Source of the DNA: Terriglobia bacterium
GTDB lineage: Bacteria; Acidobacteriota; Terriglobia; UBA7540
Assembly: GCA_020072655.1 (NCBI GenBank)
Contig: JAIQGH010000019.1
Span: forward strand, 1-62,107
Reading direction: 5' to 3'
DNA: 62,107 nucleotides
The notes under the pieces were generated by a model. It ran no database searches and had not been told where the DNA came from. It saw only the letters and a list, made by a program, of their open reading frames with translations. Below, in pieces: positions 24,517 through 33,125 of the stretch (positions within the stretch are counted from its first letter, which is position 1; every line of letters starts with the position of its first letter). The position numbers were made by a program, and so were the translations under genes.

Positions 24517-26922
24517 CTAACCTAAGGAGGCGTCGATCTCCCGCAGCCAGTCAGGACGCTTCAAGACTTCGCGTGGTCTCGAGCCATCCGGTGCACTGAC
24601 GATTCCGTCCTTCTCCATCATGTCGATCAGCCGCGCGGCGCGACCGTAGCCGAGACGCAGGCGGCGCTGCAGAAGCGAGGTCGAAGCCTTGCCGGACTCA
24701 ACGACGATCCGCACAGCCTCGTCGTACACTTCGTCGAGCCCTTCGGCGTCCTCGTCCTCGTCGTCGGAAGTCTCGGTGCTGCGGTCCTTGTCGCGGAAGG
24801 GCTTCAGAAACTCTTCGTTGTACCGCGGCTGGGACTGCGACTTCCACCAGTCCACGACTTTGCAGATTTCCTTCTCGGTGACTAAGGGTCCGTGCAGGCG
24901 CAGCAGACGCGCGCTGCCAGGAGGCATGAAGAGCATGTCGCCGCGCCCGAGCAGCGCTTCCGCGCCGTTCCCGTCGAGGATGGTCCGGGAATCCACTTTC
25001 GAGGCCACACGGAAGGAAATCCGTGAAGGCATATTGGCCTTGATGAGGCCGGTAATCACATCCACCGACGGGCGCTGGGTGGCCAGGATCAGGTGAATCC
25101 CCACGGCGCGTGCCATCTGCGCCAGTCGGGTGATGGACTCCTCAACGGTCTGCGGCTCGACCATCATCAAGTCGGCCAGCTCATCAATAACGATGACGAT
25201 GTAGGGCAGTGGGCGCTCCCGTTCCCCGTTCGTGTCGAAAAGGTTCAATGTCGAATCCGGCTCGAAGATCCGGTTGAATTGCTCGATATTCCGCACGCCG
25301 TGCTCGGCGAGTTTCTTCAGCCGCTCTTCCATTTCAACGGTGGCTCGGCGAAGGACGTTCGCAGCTTGCTTGGGCTCCGTGACGATGGGCGTAAACAGGT
25401 GCGGAACGTCCTCGTAGAGCCCCAACTCCAGGCGCTTGGGGTCGATCAAGATGAACTTCACTTCTTCGGGCGTGGACTTGTAGAGGATGGAGACAATCAT
25501 GGAGTTGATGGCCACGCTCTTCCCTGAGCCCGTAGAACCCGCGATCATCAAGTGCGGCATCTGCGTGAGATCGCCGATCTTGATCTTCCCGGTGATGTCC
25601 TTGCCGAGGCAGAGGCTGAGCTTGGAGGGCGACGCGGCGAACTCGCTCGATTCGACTGCCTCGCGCAAGTGAATCGTCTCGCGGTGCAGGTTGGGAACCT
25701 CGATGCCCACGGTGGACTTTCCGGGGATGCGCTCGATCAGGATCGATTCCGCCTTGAGCGCCAGGCAGAGGTCGTCCACAAGGTTCGTAATCCGGCTGTA
25801 CTTGATACCCGCCTCAGGTTTGAACTCGAAGGTGGTGACGACCGGGCCGGGATGAATCTGCGTCACGGAGCCCGTCACGTCGAACTCATTAAACTTATCC
25901 CGCAATCGCGCGGCGCGTTCCTTTAATTCTTCTTCGTTGATGGTCTGTTCGGCCTCCGGAGGCCGCAGCAGCGTGGCGCTCGGCAGTTTGTACCCGTGCG
26001 CACCTCGGCCGACGATCTTGGGCAGGGGGGCCGGGCCGGCCTCCTCTTCAAGACTCGCGGGGCGGGTAGCAGTCGCTCCAGGGACCTTCGCCCGGAGCAA
26101 GTCCTTGATGCCGGCTGGCGAGGGAGCAACATGCACGGGGGGCGGCTGGGGGGGCGTGGCCTTTGCCGGCTCCTCGGCGAGGGGTGTCTGCTTTGCCCCG
26201 ACTTTCTGAATCACCACCGGTTCCTTGCCGACCACGCGAGCGCGTTCCACCTGCTTCTTCATGCGCTCACGCTGGCGTTCCTCGCGCCAGGCGTTCCAGC
26301 TCGCCGTCAGGGCCTTCAAGAAACTCAACCTTGCGACCAGGAAGCTCGCTGTGGTGGAGAATGAAAAACGTGTGACGAGGAATAGCGAGGTGAGGAAGGC
26401 GGTTGTAGCGACGATGATGGCCCCCACGTTGTTAAACACATGCACGAGCCCCAACGTCAGGAGGAGCCCCGCCAGTCCTCCGCCGCGGATCAGTCCGCTC
26501 ACGGGCGGCGTGTAGGGGAAAAGCTCGAGGAGCGTCGCAACTGACCCCGCGAGCAGCGCAACGCCGATGGCCTTGGTCCAGGGCGCGCCGAATGACCGCG
26601 CGAACAGCATTCGAATCCCCACGATCAGCAAGGTGGTGGGCACTAGAAATGCGGCCCATCCCAGTCCTTGAAAGAGCAAGTCGGCGCTGTAGGACCCGAC
26701 GAGACCGATCCAGTTGTGAACGGAGGTGGCGGAGGTCGCGGTATGAAAGGACGGGTCGGTTGACCGGTATGAGACCAGGCTCAAGAGGGCGAGCAGGCCC
26801 CCAACTCCCAGAAGGAATCCGATAAGTTCCGTGAGGCGGTGCGGATCGGAGAAAAAGGATTTCGTGCCCGAGGAAGAGCTGTTCCGGGCTCTGTCAACCG
26901 TGCCTGCGGAGGAGCTGCCCAT
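24517..26922 (-). CDS. ftsK: DNA translocase FtsK/SpoIIIE
   Basis: An 801-residue double-stranded DNA pump that coordinates chromosome segregation and dimer resolution with division. About four to five N-terminal transmembrane helices span residues 30 to 215, followed by a charged and proline-rich linker to about 300. The motor has Walker A GSTGSGKS, Walker B ILIDPKRLELG and DELADLMM, and the RITFxV-like segment RISFRVASKVDSRTILD. The C-terminal gamma winged helix (YDEAVRIVVESGKASTSLLQRRLRLGYGRAARLIDMME) should read KOPS sites. Length and domain order are normal for this subfamily. Start ATG 26922. It is not in an obvious division operon. Confidence 0.96.
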   Translation of the reverse strand: MGSSSAGTVDRARNSSSSGTKSFFSDPHRLTELIGFLLGVGGLLALLSLVSYRSTDPSFHTATSATSVHNWIGLVGSYSADLLFQGLGWAAFLVPTTLLIVGIRMLFARSFGAPWTKAIGVALLAGSVATLLELFPYTPPVSGLIRGGGLAGLLLTLGLVHVFNNVGAIIVATTAFLTSLFLVTRFSFSTTASFLVARLSFLKALTASWNAWREERQRERMKKQVERARVVGKEPVVIQKVGAKQTPLAEEPAKATPPQPPPVHVAPSPAGIKDLLRAKVPGATATRPASLEEEAGPAPLPKIVGRGAHGYKLPSATLLRPPEAEQTINEEELKERAARLRDKFNEFDVTGSVTQIHPGPVVTTFEFKPEAGIKYSRITNLVDDLCLALKAESILIERIPGKSTVGIEVPNLHRETIHLREAVESSEFAASPSKLSLCLGKDITGKIKIGDLTQMPHLMIAGSTGSGKSVAINSMIVSILYKSTPEEVKFILIDPKRLELGLYEDVPHLFTPIVTEPKQAANVLRRATVEMEERLKKLAEHGVRNIEQFNRIFEPDSTLNLFDTNGERERPLPYIVIVIDELADLMMVEPQTVEESITRLAQMARAVGIHLILATQRPSVDVITGLIKANMPSRISFRVASKVDSRTILDGNGAEALLGRGDMLFMPPGSARLLRLHGPLVTEKEICKVVDWWKSQSQPRYNEEFLKPFRDKDRSTETSDDEDEDAEGLDEVYDEAVRIVVESGKASTSLLQRRLRLGYGRAARLIDMMEKDGIVSAPDGSRPREVLKRPDWLREIDASLG

Positions 26923-27023
26923 GTTCAGGCCTCGCTAAGGTGTAACGGCTACCCCCAACAGGGGTATCCGCCTTCAGGCTTCAACTCGCGGTAAATCGCG
27001 CAGCGAACCCAGGCTCCTGGCGC

Positions 27024-27845
27024 TTAGGCGTGACCCATTCCCCAACCTAGCGCCAATACTAGCACGCCCAACGCAATACGGTAAACAATGAAAACTCTGA
27101 AGGTGCGGTGTTCCAGGTAGCGGATGAGGACCGCGATGACCAAATAGCCGACAAGCCCGGCAACGACGACACCCAGCAGGAAGGGCAGACGCATCTCCGG
27201 CGGTAGGCCTGTGTGGCGGATTTCCAGGCCTTTCTTGAGTGCCGCACCGGCGATGATGGGTGTGGAAAGCAGGAATGAGAAGCGGGCCGAGGTTTCACGC
27301 TTCATGCCGCGAAACAGCCCGGCCGTCATCGTGGATCCGGAACGAGAGACCCCTGGAATGACCGCGAAGGCCTGCGCCAAGCCCACGAGCAGTGAGTCAA
27401 CCAGCCCTACGTCGTTCAGACCGCGCTGGCGGCTTCCCGCGTGCTCGCCGGCCCACATGAGCACACCAACGATGACCAATGCCAGTCCGATGATGATCGG
27501 CGAACGGAGTTCCTCCTCCGCGGCGTGCTCGAAGAGCCAGCCCGCCACGCCTGCGGGCACCGAAGCGGCCAGCAGGAACCAGAGAAGCCTGCGATTCAGG
27601 CCCAGGCCCGGATTCCCGCCCCAGTCACGGCCCAAAAGGACTCCCAGCATTTCCAGCCAGTAGCGCCAGAAATAAAGGAGCACGGCCACGAGCGTGCCGG
27701 CGTGCAGGGCCACGTCAAACGTCAGACCTGGGTCCTTCCAACCCAGCAGCCAGGGAAACAATACCAAGTGCGCGGTGCTCGATATGGGCAGGAACTCCGC
27801 GAGGCCTTGAACGACGGCAAGAACAATGGCTTGGTAGAGGGGCAT
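27024..27845 (-). CDS. uppP: Undecaprenyl-diphosphatase UppP (BacA)
   Basis: A 273-residue membrane enzyme that recycles undecaprenyl pyrophosphate to the monophosphate lipid carrier for cell wall and glycan synthesis. The two family motifs are present: VVQGLAEFLPISSTAHLVL near the N-terminus, with the catalytic Glu and Ser residues, and VIPGVSRSGSTMTAGLFRGM, with the conserved Arg, near residue 165. Eight hydrophobic helices are seen. Length is usual. Its 5' end is 23 bases from the inverted repeat that flanks the four-helix-bundle gene. It is one of two candidate polyprenyl/lipid phosphatases in this window, the other being the PAP2 protein. Confidence 0.95.
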   Translation of the reverse strand: MPLYQAIVLAVVQGLAEFLPISSTAHLVLFPWLLGWKDPGLTFDVALHAGTLVAVLLYFWRYWLEMLGVLLGRDWGGNPGLGLNRRLLWFLLAASVPAGVAGWLFEHAAEEELRSPIIIGLALVIVGVLMWAGEHAGSRQRGLNDVGLVDSLLVGLAQAFAVIPGVSRSGSTMTAGLFRGMKRETSARFSFLLSTPIIAGAALKKGLEIRHTGLPPEMRLPFLLGVVVAGLVGYLVIAVLIRYLEHRTFRVFIVYRIALGVLVLALGWGMGHA

Positions 27846-27867
27846 GGGATTTTGGATTTTCGATTTT

Positions 27868-28312
27868 GGATTTTGGATTACGCGGCGGCTTGGTCAGTTT
27901 GCGTCCTTCGGGAGCGAAGTGTCTTGATTGACGCAACTGTCATCGCCACGATCTCGTTTGCTTCTTTTTTGAGCACTGCTAATCGATCCGACGGGACGAC
28001 ACCCGAATCACTGAGCAACTCCATCCAGTAGATGCATTCATCGGCTTCTTCCTCAACGATGCCGAGCTTTGCAACCACATCGACCAAGGATCGCCCGCGG
28101 CACGCCGCCCGGTAGTTCGCTCCGACGGAGGTTCCAGCCCGAAGCAATTGCTTCCCAAGCACTTCAGCCGTCCGAGTTCGAGGAAGGGATTCGACTAACT
28201 CCACCACGGCAATCGCGAACTTCCTGGTTCTTTCTTTGAATGTCTTCTCGTCCATATGCTGCGACGAGTTCCTGGTCTCCGCCCACGGGCCTGGACCCGT
28301 AATCCAAAATCC
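27868..28312. repeat. Perfect 14-base inverted repeat flanking the four-helix-bundle gene
   Basis: GGATTTTGGATTAC at 27868-27881 is the exact reverse complement of GTAATCCAAAATCC at 28299-28312. Each is the innermost unit of a short AT-rich tract of related words that extends outward (27849-27881 and 28299-28336). The left arm overlaps the stop codon of the enclosed gene. The arrangement looks like the ends of a small mobile cassette, or a pair of interspersed repeats. No flanking target duplication could be identified by eye. Confidence 0.6.
27878..28255 (-). CDS. Four-helix bundle protein (S23 / 23S rRNA intervening-sequence family)
   Basis: A 125-residue all-helical protein. The family pattern is clear: FAIAVVELVESLPRTRTAEVLGKQLLRAGTSVGANYRAACRGRS, followed by FVAKLGI-type and EADECIYWMELL helices. 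Members occur within 23S rRNA intervening sequences and as free-standing genes near variable regions; their biochemical role is unresolved. Here it stands alone on the minus strand between uppP and the RNase J gene and is bracketed by a perfect 14-base inverted repeat that reaches into its stop codon. This supports transfer as a unit. ATG 28255 has no strong SD. Confidence 0.85.
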   Translation of the reverse strand: MDEKTFKERTRKFAIAVVELVESLPRTRTAEVLGKQLLRAGTSVGANYRAACRGRSLVDVVAKLGIVEEEADECIYWMELLSDSGVVPSDRLAVLKKEANEIVAMTVASIKTLRSRRTQTDQAAA

Positions 28313-28333
28313 GAAATCTATAATCCAAAATCG

Positions 28334-30034
28334 TCAAACCTCCAGAATCACGGGCAGAATCATGGGCCGCTTTCCGGTTTCCTGATCGAAGTGCTTGCGC
28401 AGCGCGGTGCGAATTTTCTCCTTAATGACGCCCCAGTCGGCCATTTCCTCGACGTTGGACTTCTCGATGGTTCTCAGGATCACCTCGCGCGCGCTTTCGA
28501 CCAGGTCCTGAGCCTCATCGAGCGGCACGAAGCCGCGGGAGACGATCTGCGGCTGGGTTTCCAGTTCGCCCGTGTGCTCGTTGATGGCCAGAATCGGGAT
28601 CACGATCCCGTCTTCGGAGATGAGCCGGCGCTCCTTGAGGATGACGTCGCCGACCTCGTCGAGGGTGCCCACGTCGATGCAGACGCGGCCCACGGGCACG
28701 CGGCCGGCGCGGCGCGCTCCCTGAGCGTCAAACTCCAGCACGTCCCCGCTCTCGAGCAGAAAGACTTCCTTCGATACCGCGCCCAGCTCCTTGGCCACCG
28801 TCACGTGGTTGTAGAGCTGCCGGTATTCGCCGTGCACGGGGACGAAATACTGCGGGCGCACCAGGTTCAGCATCAGCTTCAGTTCTTCCGCGCTGCCATG
28901 CCCGGAGACATGCACGGGAGGCTGGCGGCCGTCTTGATAATGCACGCGCGCGCCACGCCGATAAAGATGGTCGATCATGCGGAAGATGGATTTCTCGTTG
29001 CCGGGGATGACGCGCGCGGAAATCACCACGTCATCTCCGGGCTCCACGGCCACCCACTTATGGTTGTTCACAGCCACCCGCGAGAGCGCTGCCATGGGTT
29101 CACCCTGACTGCCAGTGAGCATCACCGCCACTTCATTCCGCGGCAGTTTGCGTAAGTCCTGGGGCGGAACCACGAGCCCGCTGGGGATTTCGAGGCGGCC
29201 CATCTCTTGCGCGATCTCGGAATTCTGGAACATGGCCCGGCCGACGAAGCACAATCGCCGCCGATATTCCTGCGCAAGATTGACGACCAACTGCATGCGG
29301 TGCAGGGAAGTGGCGAAGCAGGAAATGAGCACGCGGCCTTTGGCCTCGGCCATGATCTCCTCGAAGCGCTCGCGCACCCCGCGCTCGGAGGGTGTCATGC
29401 CAGGACGGTCAACGTTCGTCGAGTCGGAGAAGAGCCCGAGCACGCCCTGGCGTCCGAATTCCGCCAGGCGGTGCAGGTCGCTCACGTGCTGGTCCATGGG
29501 CGTGGGGTCGAACTTGAAGTCACCCGTGTGGATGACCGTGCCCAGAGGAGTCGTGAGCGCCAGCGCCCCCGCATCAATGATGCTGTGCGTCAGGTGAATG
29601 AACTCGACGCGAAAAGGGCCGACTTCAAACGGCTGGCCCGGCAGCATTTCGCGCAGGTCGGCCACGTCCGCCAAGCCGTGATCAGCCAGCTTAGCGTGCG
29701 CCAGCGCCAGCGTGAAAGGGGAGCCGTAAACCGGGGCGTCCACCTCGTCGAGCACGTAGGGCAGGGAACCGATGTGGTCTTCATGGCCGTGAGTAAGCAG
29801 AATGGCTCTCAAGCGCTCCCGGTTCTCGCGTAGGTAAGTTATGTCAGGGATGACAATATCCACTCCCAACAGTTCGGCATCCGGGAACATTACGCCGCAG
29901 TCCACGACGACGAGATGGCCATCGTATTCGAAGGCCATCATGTGCATGCCGAATTCGCCGAGACCTCCGAGGGGGATGGCGCGCAGCTTGCCGGTGGGGG
30001 ACGGGATGGGTAAACCTCCTCTTCTCAGTCCCAT
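28334..30034 (-). CDS. rnj: Ribonuclease J
   Basis: A 566-residue metallo-beta-lactamase/beta-CASP ribonuclease for 5'-exonucleolytic and endonucleolytic RNA decay and maturation. LTHGHEDHIGSLPYVL supplies the HxHxDH zinc site, VIHTGDFKFD the next metal ligand, and the beta-CASP region includes the SDSTN and LTGSQGEPMAALSR motifs and VHVSGHGSAEELKLM. The C-terminal dimerisation domain is present. The ATG at 30034 lacks a good SD, whereas a perfect AGGAGG lies inside the reading frame at codons 5 to 7, exactly 7 bases before an ATC codon. Conserved sequence (KLRAIPLGGLGEFG) begins soon after, so initiation at ATC is possible. Confidence 0.94.
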   Translation of the reverse strand: MGLRRGGLPIPSPTGKLRAIPLGGLGEFGMHMMAFEYDGHLVVVDCGVMFPDAELLGVDIVIPDITYLRENRERLRAILLTHGHEDHIGSLPYVLDEVDAPVYGSPFTLALAHAKLADHGLADVADLREMLPGQPFEVGPFRVEFIHLTHSIIDAGALALTTPLGTVIHTGDFKFDPTPMDQHVSDLHRLAEFGRQGVLGLFSDSTNVDRPGMTPSERGVRERFEEIMAEAKGRVLISCFATSLHRMQLVVNLAQEYRRRLCFVGRAMFQNSEIAQEMGRLEIPSGLVVPPQDLRKLPRNEVAVMLTGSQGEPMAALSRVAVNNHKWVAVEPGDDVVISARVIPGNEKSIFRMIDHLYRRGARVHYQDGRQPPVHVSGHGSAEELKLMLNLVRPQYFVPVHGEYRQLYNHVTVAKELGAVSKEVFLLESGDVLEFDAQGARRAGRVPVGRVCIDVGTLDEVGDVILKERRLISEDGIVIPILAINEHTGELETQPQIVSRGFVPLDEAQDLVESAREVILRTIEKSNVEEMADWGVIKEKIRTALRKHFDQETGKRPMILPVILEV

Positions 30035-30124
30035 GCTAGCACAGAACCGCGCCCGGCGGGGCTGCGTGTGAGCACGCCGAACCCGTCCCGTCAGTACGCA
30101 GCGCCGCTGGGCGCTGACGCTCTT

Positions 30125-31138
30125 CTAGTTCCGGTCGCCCAAACCGTGGACGCTGCCACAGAGCCTGCAGAGGGCAGGCGGCTCGCTGTTATCCACTCGA
30201 TGCTTGATGGGGGGGAGGGTTTTAAGGTAGGTAAACATGGTCTTCAGGTCGTCATCGCTCAAGTGCCGGAAATTGTTCCAAGGCATGATCGGATTAAGCT
30301 TCCGTGCCTTGACGTAGCCCGTCTTCATGACTTGTAAGAAAAGTTGTTCGTCAAAGTAAGGGATTCCCGATGGGTCTGGTGTGATATTTGCGCCCGTCAC
30401 ATCCCCCCACGGCCCTTTCAGGCGGAACCCGCCCGCGAATGCCATGGCGTAATTAGTTTGGCCCTTCACCATCGGTGAGTGGCAGGTCACGCAATCCGCC
30501 ATGCGCACGAGGTATTCGCCGCGCTTGACGGGGTTCGAGAAGTCGGGAGGCGGCACTGGCGCGGTGACCGGCTGGGGGACGCTGCGAATAAGGTATTTCA
30601 CCGGAAAGATGATCTCGGTCTTGGGCAGCGGATTGCGAATTGGCGGAATTGAGCGGATATACACAATCACTGCCGCCAAGTCTTCGTCGGACAGGGCGCG
30701 GAACCGCTCGTAAGGCATCAGCGGAAAGAGCGCGCGGCCGTCGTGTCCAATGCCCTCGCGGATGGCGCGGGCAAGCTGGTCGTCGGTCCATTTCCCAGCA
30801 CCGGTTTCCGGGTCGGGAGTGATGTTGGGCGCCACGATGCGCCCCGGCAAGCCCTCAAGAGGGAAGATGTCCCCAGCGCCCAGCTTGGCCTCAATTGGTG
30901 GGGCCCCTGGGGCGCTCCAATCGTGGTCGGAGTGGCAATCCAAGCAGCCAATGTCGCCCTCAACCAGATATTTTCCGCGTGCTAGGCGCTCGGGCGTCGC
31001 TTCAAACTTGCGGCTGCTCAGCGGACGCACGCGTGGCCCGATAAATGGCCGCCACCCGATAGTCAAGCTTATAGCAACGCACAGAATGACACAAAGCCCG
31101 ACCACGACAAGACCGACGATCTTGGCAGCCTTTCCCAT
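30125..31138 (-). CDS. Membrane-anchored diheme cytochrome c
   Basis: About 337 residues from ATG 31138, chosen because AGGAGA precedes it and it places the hydrophobic anchor (AKIVGLVVVGLCVILCVAISLTIG) at the N-terminus. Two CxxCH haem motifs are seen, CLDCH near residue 80 and CVTCH near residue 220, each in a separate c-type domain with a distal Met region (ALFPLMPYERFRALSDEDLAAV and LNPIMPWNNFRHLSDDDLKTM). The tandem domains look like an internal duplication. This kind of protein acts as a periplasmic electron carrier for membrane dehydrogenases. No dehydrogenase gene is adjacent, so the partner is unknown. A longer start at 31231 would add a non-hydrophobic leader and is less likely. Confidence 0.88.
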   Translation of the reverse strand: MGKAAKIVGLVVVGLCVILCVAISLTIGWRPFIGPRVRPLSSRKFEATPERLARGKYLVEGDIGCLDCHSDHDWSAPGAPPIEAKLGAGDIFPLEGLPGRIVAPNITPDPETGAGKWTDDQLARAIREGIGHDGRALFPLMPYERFRALSDEDLAAVIVYIRSIPPIRNPLPKTEIIFPVKYLIRSVPQPVTAPVPPPDFSNPVKRGEYLVRMADCVTCHSPMVKGQTNYAMAFAGGFRLKGPWGDVTGANITPDPSGIPYFDEQLFLQVMKTGYVKARKLNPIMPWNNFRHLSDDDLKTMFTYLKTLPPIKHRVDNSEPPALCRLCGSVHGLGDRN

Positions 31139-31670
31139 CTCTCCTGTCCTCCCAAAGAATTTAGTGATGTGTCGTTCGCCTCCGCTTGGGGAGTGAGATG
31201 CCCTCGCGCAGACGCTTGTCTTGGCCGGCAACTGGCTCGATGTGGAACCAGTGCCATTCAGCGACCGGCACAGACGGACATCCTGTCGCCCGAAACGGGC
31301 AGCCTCTCGCGATCTTCAGTTGTTGAGAGAAGACGCCGACCTGTCGTCTCTTGCTATTAAAAGCCTCTGCGAAACAGCGACATTATATCACAGCCGTACG
31401 GGCAGGCAAAGTCGGACATCACGTCCAAACTTACCACTGGGGTAATATCGTTCTGTGACATCTATCGAAAGCAGCGATACACATGGTGGATGCGATGCGA
31501 CCACCCGCAGCGTGCCCTTCCTCCTATTCGGTTTTGCTGGAAAGCTCCTGACCTTCCCTGACATTCTCGACTTCTGGACCACGTCTAGCGAACGGCGCAA
31601 TGGGTTTCATTTGGCGCTTACTCAGAATCCGCAGCGTTCGATTTGGTCACGAGCACCCCGACTTTTCCCC
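31139..31670. other. Divergent intergenic region, no gene recognised
   Basis: Lies between the cytochrome c gene (minus) and the transporter operon (plus). No frame gives a recognisable protein. Confidence 0.4.
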
Positions 31671-31722
31671 TTGACAATCTACAGGAATGGCCCTAGTCTT
31701 GCCTCCTGTAGGCATTCTACAG
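31671..31722 (+). promoter_or_regulatory. Promoter with overlapping CTACAG/CTGTAG operator, transporter operon
   Basis: A consensus -35 TTGACA (31671-31676), a 17-base spacer and TAGTCT (31694-31699) precede the adaptor gene by about 100 bases. Within and beside it are CTACAGGA (31679-31686), its exact inverted copy TCCTGTAG (31704-31711), and a third half-site CTACAG (31717-31722). The half-sites resemble the TACA/TGTA words bound by BlaI/CopY-type repressors. The operon itself encodes a PadR regulator, which could equally act here. The promoter is well supported by sequence; the identity of the repressor is inferred. Confidence 0.55.
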
Positions 31723-31795
31723 AAGCGCAACTGGCGCCTATAGGGGGACTAGAAAAAGTCTCGCTGTTGCTCGGGGGCGCCCGAGGAGGTTGCAC

Positions 31796-33046
31796 GTGGA
31801 CATTCCCCGGCAGGGTGCGGCGCGCGAGCGGCGCCGCCGTCGTGTAATCTACGGTCTGATCGGCGGGGCGGCACTGGTGGGCGTTTCGGCGGGAGTGGCG
31901 CATCTGAAGCCCGCCGCGCCCGAAGTCGAGCGCACCACGGTCTGGACGGACACGGTCCGCCGCGGGCCGATGGACATTCAGGTGCGCAGCTTGGGGACAC
32001 TAGTTCCTGAAGACATCCTGTGGATTCCCGCCCTCACCGATGGACGTGTCAACCACCGGTTACTTCCCGGCGTTGCCGTCCGACCCAACACCATTCTCCT
32101 CGAACTCAGCAACCCGGAACTTGAGCAAGCCACCTTGGATGCTGGGTGGCAATTGAAACAGGCGGTGGCAGAATTCAATAGTCTCAAAGCGCAACTCGAC
32201 AGCCAACTTCTCGACCAAAGGGTCACAGCCGCCACGGTGCAGTCAGATTATCAGCAAGCCCGCCTTACCGGTGAGAAGGACGAGGCGCTGGTGAAGCTCG
32301 GCCTTCAATCCGAACTGAATCAGAAGCTTTCGGCCGCTAAAGCCGGCGCATTCGCCACGCGAAACCAGATTGAGACCGAGCGAGTGAAAGTGCTCTCCGA
32401 CTCCATCGCGGCGCAGCTTGCTGCCCAGCAGGCGAAAATCGAACAGCTTCGTGCGCTTTACAACCTAAAGCGCAGCCAGCTTGATTCCCTCCGCGTGCGG
32501 GCCGGGGCGGAAGGCGTGCTCCAGGAAGTGCTCGTGGAGGTGGGGCAGCGCGTGGCTGCGGGGACCATCCTGGCCAAGGTCGCCCAACCGACCCATCTCA
32601 AGGCGCAGCTCAAGATTGCCGAAACGCAGGCGAAAGATGTGCTGCTCGGCGAGAAGGCCAGCATCGATACCCATAATGGCGTCATCGCCGGGCATGTGGT
32701 TCGGATCGATCCATCAGTGATCAACGGAACGCGCACGGTGGACGTCAAACTCGATGGACCGCTGCCCGCAGGTGCGGTGCCTGATTTAAGCGTGGACGGG
32801 ACGATTCAAATTGAACATCTCGAGAGCGTCCTCCACGTCGGACGGCCCGCCTTCGGTCAGCCGAAGAGTATCGTCGGCCTGTTCAAACTCGTGAACGGCG
32901 GCAAGGAAGCGGTGCGCGTACAAGTGAAGCTCGGGCGCGCGTCGGTAAGTACCGTGGAAATCCTGAACGAGCTTCGGGAGGGTGACGAAATCGTCCTTTC
33001 GGACATGTCGAGGTGGGACGGCTTTGATCGAATTCGTTTGCAGTGA
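31796..33046 (+). CDS. Periplasmic adaptor (membrane fusion) protein, MacA/HlyD-like
   Basis: About 416 residues from GTG 31796, which lies 6 bases after AGGAGG; a TTG 6 bases earlier abuts the SD and is less likely. A basic N-terminus and one membrane segment (VIYGLIGGAALVGVSAGVAHL) are followed by a barrel half-motif, a long coiled-coil hairpin (about residues 115 to 230, rich in Ala, Gln and Leu), the second lipoyl half (GVLQEVLVEVGQRVAAGTILAKVAQP), and a beta-barrel and proximal domain. It should bridge an ABC permease in the inner membrane to an outer-membrane channel. The permease, ATPase and PadR genes follow on the same strand. No TolC-like gene is in the window. Confidence 0.88.
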   Translation: MDIPRQGAARERRRRRVIYGLIGGAALVGVSAGVAHLKPAAPEVERTTVWTDTVRRGPMDIQVRSLGTLVPEDILWIPALTDGRVNHRLLPGVAVRPNTILLELSNPELEQATLDAGWQLKQAVAEFNSLKAQLDSQLLDQRVTAATVQSDYQQARLTGEKDEALVKLGLQSELNQKLSAAKAGAFATRNQIETERVKVLSDSIAAQLAAQQAKIEQLRALYNLKRSQLDSLRVRAGAEGVLQEVLVEVGQRVAAGTILAKVAQPTHLKAQLKIAETQAKDVLLGEKASIDTHNGVIAGHVVRIDPSVINGTRTVDVKLDGPLPAGAVPDLSVDGTIQIEHLESVLHVGRPAFGQPKSIVGLFKLVNGGKEAVRVQVKLGRASVSTVEILNELREGDEIVLSDMSRWDGFDRIRLQ

Positions 33047-33048
33047 AC

Positions 33049-33111
33049 GGTAGCGGCGGTCTGTGACCGCCGAACTGCATCGCCGTCGCCGACGAGGACA
33101 CCGGCGCTACC
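33049..33111. repeat. Structured repeat element with GGTAGCG/CGCTACC ends, copy 1
   Basis: GGTAGCG (33049-33055) faces CGCTACC (33105-33111). Inside, CGGCGGTC-tgt-GACCGCCG (33054-33072) forms a perfect 8-base-pair hairpin, and the right half has a second weaker hairpin (CGCCG facing CGGCG). It fills almost all the gap between the adaptor stop and the permease start. Confidence 0.6.
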
Positions 33112-33125
33112 ATGCGGGGACAACA

